A DNA stretch of 64,000 nt from Antilocapra americana (GCA_007570785.1 ML662466.1:1498938-1562937), one strand, 5' to 3'. Counted from the first letter of the stretch, positions 11,269-23,764 are shown. Program-made: numbers and translations. The notes: generated by a model from the sequence alone, not told the origin.

Positions 11269-12163
11269 TAAGACCATAAAGTATAAATCTCCTAGAGGAT
11301 AATATAGGCAAAACATTCCCCAACATAAACCAAAGCAGGATCCTCTATGACTCACCTCCCAGCATATCAGAAATAAAAGCACGAATAAACAAATGAGACC
11401 TAATTAAAATTAAAAGCTTCTCCACAACAAAGGAAACTATAAGCAGGGTGAAAAGACAGCCTTCAGAATGGAAGAAAATAATAGCCAGTGAAGCAATGGA
11501 CAAACAATTAATCTCAAAAATATACAAGCAACTCCTGCAGCTCCATTCTAGAAAAATAAATGACCCAATCAAAAAGTGGGCCAAAGAACTTAACAGACAT
11601 ATCTCCAAAGAAGACATAAAAATGGCTAACAAACACATGAAAAGATGCTCAACATCACTCATTATTAGAGAAATGCAAATCAAAACGACAATGAGGTACC
11701 ACTTTACACCAGTCAGAATGGATGCAATCCAAAAGTCTACAAGTTATAAATGCTGGAGAGGATGTGGAGAAAAAGGAACCCTCTTACACTATTGGTGGGA
11801 ATGCAAACTAGTACAGCCACTATGGAAAACAGTGTGGAGATTCCTTAAAAAACTGGAAATAGAACTGCCATATGACCGAGCAATCCCACTGCTAGGCATA
11901 CAGACCGAGGAAACCAAAATTGAAAGAGACACATGTACCCCAGTGTTCATCACCATATTGTTTACAATAGCCAGGACATGGAAGCAACCTAGATTGCCCA
12001 TCAACTGACAAATGGATAAGAAAACTGTGGTACATATACACAATGGAATATTACTCAGCATAAAAAAAAAATTCATTTGAATCAGTTCTACTGAGGTAGA
12101 CGGAACTGGAGCCTATTGTCCAGAGTGAAGTAAGCCAGAAGGAAAAACAACAATACAGTATAC
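11269..12163 (+). mobile_element. 5'-truncated L1-BT inserted in UBA1Y exon F, copy 1
   Basis: Starts in the C-terminal part of L1 ORF2 and runs into the 3' UTR until the gap. The 186-codon open stretch 11448-12008 includes the Cys-rich C-terminal motif ([18 protein letters not shown]). No clear target-site duplication is visible, so sequence was probably lost at insertion or afterwards. Confidence 0.85.
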
Positions 12164-12563
12164 NNNNNNNNNNNNNNNNNNNNNNNNNNNNNNNNNNNNN
12201 NNNNNNNNNNNNNNNNNNNNNNNNNNNNNNNNNNNNNNNNNNNNNNNNNNNNNNNNNNNNNNNNNNNNNNNNNNNNNNNNNNNNNNNNNNNNNNNNNNNN
12301 NNNNNNNNNNNNNNNNNNNNNNNNNNNNNNNNNNNNNNNNNNNNNNNNNNNNNNNNNNNNNNNNNNNNNNNNNNNNNNNNNNNNNNNNNNNNNNNNNNNN
12401 NNNNNNNNNNNNNNNNNNNNNNNNNNNNNNNNNNNNNNNNNNNNNNNNNNNNNNNNNNNNNNNNNNNNNNNNNNNNNNNNNNNNNNNNNNNNNNNNNNNN
12501 NNNNNNNNNNNNNNNNNNNNNNNNNNNNNNNNNNNNNNNNNNNNNNNNNNNNNNNNNNNNNNN
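12164..12563. other. Assembly gap, 400 N
   Basis: Exactly 400 unknown bases between the two copies of the duplicated block. The left edge lies in a plus-strand L1 3' UTR, the right edge in a minus-strand L1 3' end. Confidence 1.
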
Positions 12564-13010
12564 GAGTCTGTTCTATACATCTGCATTCCTTTTGCTGTCT
12601 CGCATGCTGGATTCTCGTTACCGTCTTTCTAAATTCCATATATATGCATTAGTATACTGTATTGTTGTTTTTCTTTCTGGCTTACTTCACTCGGGATAAT
12701 GAGCTCCAGTTCTGTCCACCTAAGTAGAACTGATTCAAATGAATTTTTTTTAATGCTGAGTAATATTCCATTGTGTATATGTATTCTTTTATGTATTCTT
12801 TCCTGTTATAGTTTGTCACAGGGTATTGAATATGGTTTATCTATCCTGTGTACAATAGTTTGCATCTGCTAGTCCAATACATCCAATCCAAGGAAGATGT
12901 GGGTAGTGGAGAGGGAGAGTGGGAGGATTTTCCATTCTTGTTTTGGTAGTCCTGTTGATCTTGAGAGGGTGTCAATTGACAGATAAGCCTTCATCCTGTT
13001 TATCCTCTAG

Positions 13011-13108
13011 GTACCTACACCTTTAGTATCTGTGATACCTTCAATTTTTATGATTATATCCGTGGAGGCATTGTCAGTCAGGTCAAAATAATGAAGAAGA
13101 TAAACTTT
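13011..13108 (+). pseudogene. UBA1Y: UBA1Y exon D, copy 2
   Basis: Second copy of exon D with the same splice signals and coding sequence. Confidence 0.85.
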
Positions 13109-13210
13109 GTAAGTGTGTATGGGAGGGTATACTGTAGGGTTCCAGGTATTTCTTGTTTTGTTTTGTTTTGCTCTTTTACTTCTGATATGCTGTGCTCTGT
13201 TCTCCTCCAG

Positions 13211-13357
13211 AAATCTTTGTTCAACTCACTGGCAAAGCCAGACTTTGTGATAATAGATTTTTCTAAGTATTCTCACTCTGCTCAACTACATTTTGGATTC
13301 CAGGCCTTGCACCAGTTCTGTACTCAGCATGGCCGGCCCTCTTGGCCCCACAGTGAG
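13211..13357 (+). pseudogene. UBA1Y: UBA1Y exon E, copy 2
   Basis: Second copy of exon E. It has Arg in QHGRP, the residue present in UBA1, where copy 1 has Trp; copy 1 is therefore the derived version at this base. Confidence 0.85.
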
Positions 13358-13490
13358 GTAGATGGGTGAGCAAGCCAGCCTGGGTCCTTGCACCAAAGCT
13401 TCACCATTACTTCTTCATCTCTTTACTTTTTCTCTCTCTCCCTCTCTGCACAATAGCATGACTGAGTCATTGTTTCTTGTGTCCTACCAG

Positions 13491-13521
13491 AAGGATGCAA
13501 CAGAACTGGTGACCCTAATCA
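13491..13521 (+). pseudogene. UBA1Y: UBA1Y exon F remnant, copy 2
   Basis: Same acceptor and first codons as copy 1, interrupted by the same L1 junction. The L1 insertion therefore predates the duplication, if the duplication is real. Confidence 0.8.
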
Positions 13522-14774
13522 TAAGACCATAAAGTATAAATCTCCTAGAGGATAATATAGGCAAAACATTCCCCAGCATAAACCAAAGCAGGATCCTCTA
13601 TGACTCACCTCCCAGCATATCAGAAATAAAAGCACGAATAAACAAATGAGACCTAATTAAAATTAAAAGCTTCTCCACAACAAAGGAAACTATAAGCAGG
13701 GTGAAAAGACAGCCTTCAGAATGGAAGAAAATAATAGCCAGTGAAGCAATGGACAAACAATTAATCTCAAAAATATACAAGCAACTCCTGCAGCTCCATT
13801 CTAGAAAAATAAATGACCCAATCAAAAAGTGGGCCAAAGAACTTAACAGACATATCTCCAAAGAAGACATAAAAATGGCTAACAAACACATGAAAAGATG
13901 CTCAACATCACTCATTATTAGAGAAATGCAAATCAAAACGACAATGAGGTACCACTTTACACCAGTCAGAATGGATGCAATCCAAAAGTCTACAAGTTAT
14001 AAATGCTGGAGAGGATGTGGAGAAAAAGGAACCCTCTTACACTATTGGTGGGAATGCAAACTAGTACAGCCACTATGGAAAACAGTGTGGAGATTCCTTA
14101 AAAAACTGGAAATAGAACTGCCATATGACCGAGCAATCCCACTGCTAGGCATACAGACCGAGGAAACCAAAATTGAAAGAGACACATGTACCCCAATGTT
14201 CATCACCACATTGTTTACAATAGCCAGGACATGGAAGCAACCTAGATTGCCCATCAACTGACAAATGGATAAGAAAACTGTGGTACATATACACAATGGA
14301 ATATTACTCAGCATAAAAAAAAAATTCATTTGAATCAGTTCTACTGAGGTAGACGGAACTGGAGCCTATTGTCCAGAGTGAAGTAAGCCAGAAGGAAAAA
14401 CAACAATACAGTATACCAACACATATATGTGGAATTTAGAAAGATGGTTACAAGAACCCTGCATGCGAGACAGCAAAAGGAAAGCATATGTATAGAGCAG
14501 ACTCGTGGACTCTGGGGAAGAGGGCAAGGGTGGGATGATATGGGAGAATGGCATTGAAACATGTTAATTATCATATATGAACTCAATCGCCAGCCCAGGG
14601 TTGATGCTCAGGGCTGGTGGACCGAGATGCCCCCGGGGGAGCGAATCGGGAGGGAGGAGGGAGAGGATTCTGGAGGGGGAGCATATGTAAACCCATGGTG
14701 GTTTTATGTCATTGTATGGCAAAACCAACACAATAAAGTAAATAAAATTAAAAAAAAAAAAAAAAAAAAAAAAA
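13522..14774 (+). mobile_element. 5'-truncated L1-BT inserted in UBA1Y exon F, copy 2
   Basis: Same insertion as in copy 1, but complete to the 3' end with a poly-A run at about 14750-14774. The open stretch 13701-14261 encodes the ORF2 C terminus. Confidence 0.9.
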
Positions 14775-15543
14775 CCTTTTTAAGAGCTCTGCTTTTGCCC
14801 ACTGCTACAGTGGATAAATAACAATAGCAAAATGTATAGTTCAAACATGATGTGAAAAGTAATGTTTTGGAGCAAGAATGAAAAACAAGATAAAGAACAA
14901 GTGCCGTGAGAGGGTCCTTTGCAGCGTGGTAAAGAAAGTTCTCGTTGGACAGATGGCATCTCCACAGAGAATTAAAGGTAATACAGGTGAAGTGGAGGAA
15001 ATCTCAGGGAAAGGTATACCACATGAACAGCATTCCTCAGCAGCGTGATGAAAATCTCAAGGTTGAAATATTCTTTCTGTGGTCAAGAAACCGAGGCAGT
15101 GGGAGATAATGGGAATAGAGAAACTTGTAAAAGTAATAGGGGCCTCCTCATCTTATCCTTGTTGAAAGTGGGAACTGGTAGAAGGTTTTGACCAGACAGG
15201 GAACTTGAGCTGATACAGGATTTCAGAGGGTCCTGCTTTTGTAAACCATAGGATCTTGGTTTTCTTGCACCCCACATTCACTCTGGGGGTTCATCACTAA
15301 AATAACAATGCATATTGGGTAGAGAGAAGAAACATTGTCTCCTATTGTATCACTGTTCTCTTTTTCATCCCCATTCCCAATCTGTTTCCACCTCAGCTAT
15401 GTGGCATTTGTCATATGCCACAGAGACCCTGAGCTCACAGTGTTGGTCTTGTGCATCGTTACTGAATCAGTTTTGAGAACAGGTCTGCACAGGTTTTATG
15501 GGTGATTTTATGAATATCAGTTCTGTTTCCTCTGCCCCTCGAG
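14775..15543. other. Unassigned sequence where UBA1 core exons should lie
   Basis: No match to the UBA1 adenylation-domain exons (GAGAIGCE motif) on either strand. Functions as intron between the L1-broken exon F and exon G. Those exons are presumed deleted. Confidence 0.6.
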
Positions 15544-15722
15544 AAATTGAAGTCTGATACAGCTGCTGCATATGTGAGCCAAATAAATCCACACATCTGG
15601 GTTATAAGCCATCAGAACCGTGTGGGCCCTGAGACATATACATGAGACAGAGCATGTATATGATGATGACTTCTTACAAACCCTGGATGGTATGGCCAAT
15701 GTCCTGGACAACATGGATGCCT
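15544..15722 (+). pseudogene. UBA1Y: UBA1Y exon G with 13-bp insertion
   Basis: Encodes KLKSDTAAA...[13 protein letters not shown], then a 13-bp insertion (about 15637-15649, repeating gagaca) that shifts the frame, then YDDDFLQTLDGMANVLDNMDA in the shifted frame. The acceptor is a non-consensus cctcgag and the donor gttaaa is weak. Confidence 0.85.
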
Positions 15723-15799
15723 GTTAAATGACCTGGGTGGGTGAGAACAAGGCCAGAGCCATGTTTGTGTTTTCGGGAAGGAGTATCATCTTCTCCTGA

Positions 15800-16842
<1,043 letters not shown>

Positions 16843-18862
16843 TATATTGAAAACCCTAAAGACTCTACTAGAAAATTATTAGAGCTAATCAGTGAATATA
16901 GCAAAGTTTCAGGATACAAAATCAACACACAGAAATCCCTGGCATTCCTATACACTAACAATGAGAAAACAGAAAGAGAAATTAAGGAAACAACTCCATT
17001 CACCATCGAAACAAAAAGAATAAAATACTTTGGAGTATTTCTACCTAAAGAAACAAAAGACTTGTATATAGAAAACTATAAAACACTGATGAAAGAAATC
17101 AAAGAGGACACAAACAGATGGAGAAATGTGCCGTGTTTGTGGACTGGAAAAATCAATATAGTGAAAATGAGTATACTACCCAAAGCAATCCATAGATTCA
17201 ATGCAATTCCTATCAAGCTACCAGAGGTCTTTTTCAGAGAATTAGAACAAATAATTTCACAATTTGTATGGAAATACAAAAAACCTCATATAGCCAAAGC
17301 AATCTTGAGAAAGAAGAATGGAACTGGAGAAGTCAACCTACCTGACTTTAGGCTATACTACAAATCCACAGTCATTAAGACAGTATGGTACTGGCATTAA
17401 GACAGAAATATAGATCAATGGAACAAAATAGAAAGCCCAGAGATAAATCCACGCATCTTTGGACACCTTATCTTTGACAAAGGAAGCAAGAATATACAAT
17501 GGAGAACAGACAACCTCTTTAACAAGTGGTGCTGGGAAAACTGGACAGCCACTTGTAAAAGAATGAAACTAGATCACTTTCTAGCACCATACACAAAGAT
17601 AAACTCAAAATGGATCAAAGATCTAAGCATAAGACCAGAAACTATAAAACTCCCAGAGGATAACATTGGCAAAACACTCTCTGACATAAACCAAAGCGGG
17701 ATCCTACATGACCCACCTCCCAGCATATTGGAAATAAAAGCACAAATAAACAAATGGGACCTAATTAAAATTAAAAGCTTCTGCACAACAAAGGAAACTA
17801 TAAGCAAGGTGAAAAGACAGCTTTCAGAATGGGTGAAAATAATAGCCAATGAAGCAACGGAAAAACAACTAATCTCAAAAATATACAAGCACCTCCTGCA
17901 GCTCCATTCTAGGAAAATAAATGACCCGATCAAAAAGTGGGCCAAAGAACTTAACAGACATTTCTCCAAAGAAGACATAAAAAATGGCTAACAAACACAA
18001 GAAAAGATGCTCAACATCGCTTATTATCAGAGAAATGCAAATCAAAACGACAATGAGGTACCACTTTACACCAGTCAGAATGGCTGCAATCCAAAAGTCT
18101 ACAAGTTATAAATGCTGGAGAGGATGTGGAGAAAAGGGATCTCTCTTACATTGTTGGTGGGATTGCAAACTAGTACAGCCACTATGGAAAACAGTGTGGA
18201 GGTTCCTTAAAAAAACTGCAAGTAGACCTGCCATATGACCCAGCAATCCCACTGCTGGGCATATACACCGAGGAAACCAGAATTGAAAGAACCACATGTA
18301 CCCCAATGTTCATCGCTGCTTTGTTTACAATAGCCAGGACATGGAAGCAACCTAGATGCCCATCAACTGATGAATGGATAAGAAAGCAGTGGTACATATA
18401 CACAATGGAATATTGCTCAGCATTAAAAAAAAATCATTTGAATCAGTTCTACTCAGATGGATGAAACTGGAGCCCATTATCCCGAGTGAAGTAAGCCAGA
18501 AGCAAAAACAACAATACAGTATATTAACGCATATATATGGAGTTTAGAAAGACAGTAACGAGAACCCAGCATGTGAGACAGCAAAACGAACGCAGATGTA
18601 TAGAATAGACTCATGGACTCTCTGGATGTGGGAAAAGGTGGGATGATATTGGAGAATGACACTGAAACATGTTAATTATCATATGTCTAATCAATCACCA
18701 GCCCAGGATTGATGCTCGGGGCTGATTCATCGAGATTTCCCAGGGGGAGGGAGGAGGGAGGGGGTTCTGGACGGGGAGCATATGTAAACCCATGGTGATA
18801 TCATGTCATTGTATGGCAAAACTAATAAAAAAAAATAAAAAATAAAAAATAAATAAAAAAAG
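16843..18862 (+). mobile_element. 5'-truncated L1-BT
   Basis: Begins in the ORF2 reverse transcriptase/C-terminal region and runs to an A-rich tail. Coding sequence is broken into open pieces at 17062-17400, 17563-17991 and 17984-18238, with a stop replacing a codon at 17398 and small indels. A direct repeat near agaaagat at both ends may be the target-site duplication, with mismatches. Lies in the UBA1Y intron between exons H and I. Confidence 0.9.
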
Positions 18863-19718
18863 AAAGATGTGTTGGTGTATGTGTGTCTGTTTCTCTCAAT
18901 ATGTAAAAGCTATCCAAGATTATGGTTCCATTACACTGTTTCTTTCTACTAACATACAGAGAGGCCAATAAAAGAGCTTTCCACAAAACCCCTGTTTCAC
19001 ATTTGGACTTCAGCTCTTCATGCTTCAGATCCCTTATCTGTAAAGTGGAAATGAAAGTAGTAACTCTCACAGGACTTTTGTAAAGCTTTTACATTTGCTA
19101 TGTCCTTATGGCATTCCAAATAAGTTTTAAATACATACCTGTGTGCTTATTCTTTGATATTAACTCCTTGAGGTATAGACATTAGTGATACAGAATTTTG
19201 AAATGAGGACACAAAAGTCAAGATGTATATGAAGGTCACAAAATTGTGACAGAGCTGTCATTTTAATCTAGATCTCCACCAACAGGATGGTTCACATCAC
19301 TTTGCCTGGGACTGTATTTATTGATGTCTTTAATTCTCAGGGGGAAAATATTATTATTTCCTTCCAGGTAATCAATCAGAAGATCATTGAAGAGAGATCA
19401 ATTATGTCTCTTTCTTGGTTGTGAACTTTTTATATAATTGAGGCATGACATACCCATTTTTCAACCTCAGAATAATTTTACCACAAATTTAGGCTTGTGT
19501 AGTAATCTCTGCCCTGATTAACATCATTGATTTTTAAATGGAATGGTGGGTGCTTCAAAAGTTTGAGGAGTCCCATTGGGATGGCTTCATCCCTCTGTTT
19601 TCCCATAGCAGCCATGCTCTTCCTATCTGCTATATTTCCCTGATGGTCTCTCTAATGCATGCAAAAAACTTAACTTTGTTTCCCATATCTCACGTAATGT
19701 TTTCTGCTCTGCCTGCAG
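18863..19718. other. Intronic sequence, nothing recognised
   Basis: UBA1Y intron sequence up to exon I. No gene or repeat recognised. Confidence 0.5.
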
Positions 19719-19784
19719 TGGGCTCAGGATGAGTTTGAAGGTGTCTTCAAGCAGCTAGCAAGAAATGTCAACCAGTACCTTATA
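19719..19784 (+). pseudogene. UBA1Y: UBA1Y exon I, donor destroyed
   Basis: Acceptor gcctgcag. Encodes WAQDEFEGVFKQLARNVNQYLI, matching UBA1. A base is lost at the donor, which now reads ATATGAGTAC, giving an in-frame TGA at 19785-19787 and no consensus GT at the expected place. Confidence 0.85.
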
Positions 19785-19874
19785 TGAGTACTTTGGTCCA
19801 ACTGCCTGCTCACCCTGTTTCTGGCCTGTCAGTCAAAGCACTATGTAACCACTTAACAGGACCTACTGTACTTT

Positions 19875-20000
19875 TGAGGGGGGGCGGGGTGGGAGTGTCT
19901 TGGACACAGCAGTATGTAGACACTTAGTTCCCAGGCAGGGATTGAATCCACATCCCCTGTGGTGGAAGCACAGTTAGTGGACCACTAGGGAATTCCCTAG
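19875..20000 (-). mobile_element. CHR-type tRNA-derived SINE (minus)
   Basis: Minus-orientation cetartiodactyl SINE: the right end (about 19975-20000) is the tRNA-like head read backwards. Confidence 0.6.
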
Positions 20001-20115
20001 TCTACTTTCTGAATCAATTAATGGTTGCTTGGGCCTTATACCTTTGGAAGTCAGGACTGACTTTCCATAGACATAGCTTGCCCCTGGGATCATTGTGTAA
20101 TTCTGCATTGGTTTC

Positions 20116-20309
20116 CCCTCTGATTCTTGATAGAGACGCCTCGCCTGACAGGCACCCAGCCTCTGGAAGTGCTGGAGACTGTGCAGCACAGCTTAGTGCT
20201 GCAGCGGCCACAGTCATGGGCTGACTGTGTGACCTGGGCGTACTACCAATGGCATGCCTGGTACTCCAACAACATCAGACAGCTGCTGCATAACATTCCT
20301 CCTAACCAG
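20116..20309 (+). pseudogene. UBA1Y: UBA1Y exon J
   Basis: Encodes (ET)[35 protein letters not shown] and [10 protein letters not shown], all matching UBA1. The first codons of the parental exon are degraded; a usable acceptor gatag now lies at 20133. The donor gtagta is plausible. Confidence 0.85.
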
Positions 20310-20374
20310 GTAGTAACACAGTTGCAGGGACCTTTTGTCAGAATAGGTTTACCAGAAACAGTCTGCCCAGCATT

Positions 20375-20460
20375 GAATTTTTATTTAATGTTTTATATAT
20401 TATAATTTATTTTTAAATGGAGGATAGTTGCTTTACAATATTGTGTTAGCTTCTGCTATG
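20375..20460 (-). mobile_element. Short LINE 3'-end remnant (minus)
   Basis: Resembles the antisense of an old ruminant LINE 3' end (the phrase around 20420-20460). Short and diverged. Confidence 0.35.
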
Positions 20461-20847
20461 TTTTTGAAATGATTCATTCCAGTTAATCCATTTGTGGCAA
20501 GCTCACCAAGGCTTTGAGAGCTCTTAAAGTTATTAAGCAAGTGATTTTTGAGGTCAGAGACCACCACCCTTCTCCTCTAATCCTGTCACTCTTTCCTCTA
20601 GCTGGCAGATACTTGGTGCAGAATGAGTCATCACAGAAATACCAGTCAAGACTGTCCAAACTGTAGAAGAAAAAATTCGGAGTTAATGGCATAAAATCTA
20701 GCTGTGTACTCTTGGGAAAAGTTATGCCATTCCTCTCTTCACCTCAGTATCCTCATCATGGAATTAGGAATAGTGTTGACCTCATTGGATGAGAGTTTTA
20801 TGAAGGTTAATTGCTGTTTATTCGTAAATTGTTAGTATAGTGTCCAG

Positions 20848-21060
20848 TGGGATTCTCTGGTAGCTCAGTGGTAAAGAATCTGCCTGCAATGCAAGAGACC
20901 TGGGTTCGATTACTGGGTCAGGAAGATCCCCTGGAAATGGGAATGGCTACTCATACTAGTATTCTTGTCTGGAGACTCCCATGGACAGAGGAGCCTGGCG
21001 TGCTGCAGTCCATGTAGTCACAAAGAATTGGACATGATTTAACATCTGAACAACAAGAAC
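20848..21060 (+). mobile_element. Bov-tA SINE
   Basis: Typical layout: tRNA-like head with A box (tagctcagtggt) and B box (gggttcgat) at 20860-20915, followed by the tRNA-unrelated body ending near 21060. Lies in the intron between exons J and K. Confidence 0.85.
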
Positions 21061-21223
21061 ACAGTGGCTGGCAGTCCATAAAAGTTTCATAAATATCTCT
21101 ATCTGGCAGAATGTGGGTGTCAAAAGATAATGAGTTGGGCCTTCCAGGACTGAAAATGAGGAGTCACGGTCAGAGAGGCTTCTTGTGGCAGATTCTGTTC
21201 CCCCAAATCTTTCTGTTTTCTAG

Positions 21224-21298
21224 CTTACAGGTTCAGGAGCCCCTTTCTGGTCTGGGCCTAAACGCTGCTCACACCCACTTATCTTTGATGTCAACAAT
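21224..21298 (+). pseudogene. UBA1Y: UBA1Y exon K
   Basis: 25 codons, open: [23 protein letters not shown]. Acceptor tttctag, donor gtaacg. Length and boundaries agree with UBA1. Confidence 0.9.
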
Positions 21299-21419
21299 GT
21301 AACGCTGCTCTCCTGGGTCTCCTGTGGTTGGGTGCTCACTGAAAAGGGTGGTAAGGGTGGCCAAATCTCTATAGCAGAGTACTGATGTTCTTACCCCTCC
21401 TTACCTTGCCTTCTCTTAG

Positions 21420-21606
21420 CCCCTGCATCTGGACTACATGATAGCTGCTGCCAACCTGTTTGCCCAGACTTACAGAATGATGGGCTCTCAGTACCGGACT
21501 GCTGTCACCATACTCATTCAGTCTATGCAGGTCCCTGAGTTCACCCCAGAGTCTGGCATCAGGATCCAAGTTTCTGACAAGGAGCTGCAAACCAGCTCCC
21601 CCCTTG
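21420..21606 (+). pseudogene. UBA1Y: UBA1Y exon L
   Basis: Acceptor tctcttag, donor gtgagt. Open: [28 protein letters not shown]-like and VSDKELQ segments match UBA1. Confidence 0.9.
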
Positions 21607-23236
21607 GTGAGTGCACTTCAGCTGGGTGGAGCCACCACACTACTGTAGTCCATGGCCATGCAGGCCTCCTGGGCACTAGTGTTTTGCCCCTGATCTGCTG
21701 TGAGATCTCCTGTCCAAGGTTTATCCACTGCTCTTTTCCCTTGCTTCTTCAGTTTCCAGTAGGGTTTGATTGAGACAGATTTTCTCTCGCACTACTTCTT
21801 TTTTCTCCCTCTCTCAGGTAGACCATGTCTTTTCCCTTTGTTTTATTCTATTTTCCTGTACTTCTTTTTGTGTTCTTCTGAGGTAGAAATGGGTATGATT
21901 TCTGCCTGTAGTCTCTCTCTGCCTGATTTCTTCCCTGCTTCATCTTGGCAGATCTCTTCATCTACATCCCTACTCCTCTTTGATATGTATCTTAAACCTG
22001 TTACTAATCTGTGTGTATATCTTTCCTCATCTCTCCCCCAAGATATTTATCATCTCTCCATCTGTAACTGTCCCACAACTCAAAATTCCAGGTCTCCCCT
22101 ACCTGTCTCATAATCTCTAAATCCCTGTCTATATTTTATCTTCTTGGTATGAATCCTTCTATTTCCTCCTTTGTATATCTCTCCTCTTCTTATCTGTCCC
22201 TTGCATTTTCTGTCTGAAATAGCTACTTTCACAGATTCCTCTTTAAATGTCTCTTTATGCATCTCCCTACCTGACTCCCTTTCAGGTACTTTCTGTCTTC
22301 TTTCCTATACAATTTTTTTTTTAATCTGCACTGTTATTCCCCTCCTTGCTTCTCAGATATGGCCTGCTTATCCATTTCATACTTCTCCTTTCATTCCTAT
22401 TGGTTCATTTCTCCTCAGTATCCCTTTCTGTATCTTTTGCCCCCTGGTCTCCTGTTTGCCTTTGTGTCTTTCTTCTTCTTTCTCCTTGGCTCTGTCTTTC
22501 TTCTTTAAGATGTCTTATATTTATGTTGTCATTGACATCCTATGTTTTCTTTTTCACTGTGGTAAAAAACAGAAGAGGTTTACCATATTAATCATTTTTA
22601 AATAGACTCTTAAGTAGTATTACATATAATTATATGGTGCAGCAAATTTCTGGAACTTAACTTGCAAATCTTAAACTCTATACCCATTAAACAGTAACAG
22701 CCCAGTTCCCTTCCCCTCTGCCTCTGGCAAGAAATACTGTATATTCCATTGATTTTTATTTTTAGGTACCTTATGTAGTATTCACCTTTCTATCTATGGC
22801 TAAGCATGTGGTTCTGAGGGCATTTATGGTGTTAAACCACCATGAATTCTGATGTTCCTTTTTGAGGAGGCTTAATGTTTCACTGAATGGATAGACCACA
22901 TTTTTGTATTCACTCAATCTTTGGTGAAGTTGGGTTGCTTCCATTTTTATTACAAATAGTCAAAAGCTTCCTTCATGTCTCAATCTTTTCCCCTCAGTAT
23001 CTCTAGATATACTAATTTTCATGACCCACACACCTGTCTACTTCTTTTTCCTTTGGGGTGTTTCTGCCTTACCTTTCCTGCTTTGTTTTACTCTTTTCCA
23101 TGATGTCTCTCCTTTTTTAAATCCTTTATCTGTGTGAACTTCTCAGCCTTACTTTGGACTTCTGCTTTCATCTCAGTCCCTGGCCTGGAATATAATATGT
23201 TTCTGAGGACTGACATGTACTATCTACTCTCTGAAG
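21607..23236. other. Intron with long pyrimidine-rich stretch
   Basis: The intron between exons L and M is strongly C/T-rich on the plus strand from about 21770 to 22510. No exon or mobile element recognised. Confidence 0.6.
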
Positions 23237-23335
23237 ATGATAGCAGCCTACAGGAGCTCAAGGCCATGCTGCCCACCCCAGACAGACTTTCTGAGTTCAA
23301 GATGTACCCCATTAACTTTGAGAAGGTGCTTAGGC
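23237..23335 (+). pseudogene. UBA1Y: UBA1Y exon M
   Basis: Encodes [20 protein letters not shown] and [10 protein letters not shown], matching UBA1. The acceptor is ctgaag and the donor gtgctt; both are weaker than consensus. Confidence 0.85.
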
Positions 23336-23547
23336 GGTTACCCTCAGCAGGATAGGAGAATGGGCTGAGCTGTCTTTAGCTTCTGTGAGGTTTACATGCC
23401 TACCACCATATGGCCCAGTTATTTTATGGTCTAGGATGTCTTTGTCTTCACTGGTAATGCAGAATAGGTGTCGGTCCATACTATCTAGAAAATCTTTTGT
23501 TCCTAACCTGCTTTCTCTATACTTCCTCTGTCTCCACTCAACAATAG

Positions 23548-23640
23548 AATGATGACACCAACTTTCACATGGATTTCACTGTAGCTGCATGCAATCTCTG
23601 AGCAGAGAACTATAACATTCCCCCCACAGACCAGCATAAG
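23548..23640 (+). pseudogene. UBA1Y: UBA1Y exon N with nonsense codon and lost donor
   Basis: 31 codons: NDDTNFHMDFTVAACNL, stop, AENYNIPPTDQHK. TGA at 23599-23601 stands where UBA1 has arginine. The sequence after CATAAG is ttaaca, so the donor GT is gone at the expected position. Confidence 0.85.
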
Positions 23641-23764
23641 TTAACAAAAAGTTTGAATCTAACCCTGAATCCTTTCCAAATTTGAATCTGCCACATAGGG
23701 CCTTTTCAGTGGGCTCTCAACTGCTCATAACAACCACCACTGCTCATCATATTCTGTGTCATAG

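Larger units (their letters stand above)
10311..12163. repeat. Duplicated block, copy 1
   Basis: Repeats at 12564-14416 with a constant offset of 2253 bp. Contains the 5' portion of a minus-strand L1 3' end, UBA1Y exons D and E, the start of exon F and most of a plus-strand L1. Only a handful of substitutions separate the copies, for example near 10303+2253, 10642, 10736, 11080, 11214, 11325 and 11942-11956. The right end runs directly into the N gap. Confidence 0.95.
12564..14416. repeat. Duplicated block, copy 2
   Basis: Near-identical to 10311-12163 (offset 2253). The first base after the gap corresponds to 10311 and the block continues to the base matching the last one before the gap. 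The inserted L1 then continues to its poly-A tail. Confidence 0.95.

Noticed and set aside
11345..11683. Minus-strand open frames of about 95-135 codons within L1 copies (also 13598-13936, 17574-17978, 43382-43912, 47651-48100)
   Set aside because: They are antisense of L1 ORF1 or ORF2 and recur in every copy.
12088..12639. Open frames running through the N gap
   Set aside because: They consist mostly of unknown bases and flanking L1 sequence; not genes.
20855..20920. tRNA-like sequence with A and B boxes
   Set aside because: Head of a Bov-tA SINE, not a functional tRNA gene.
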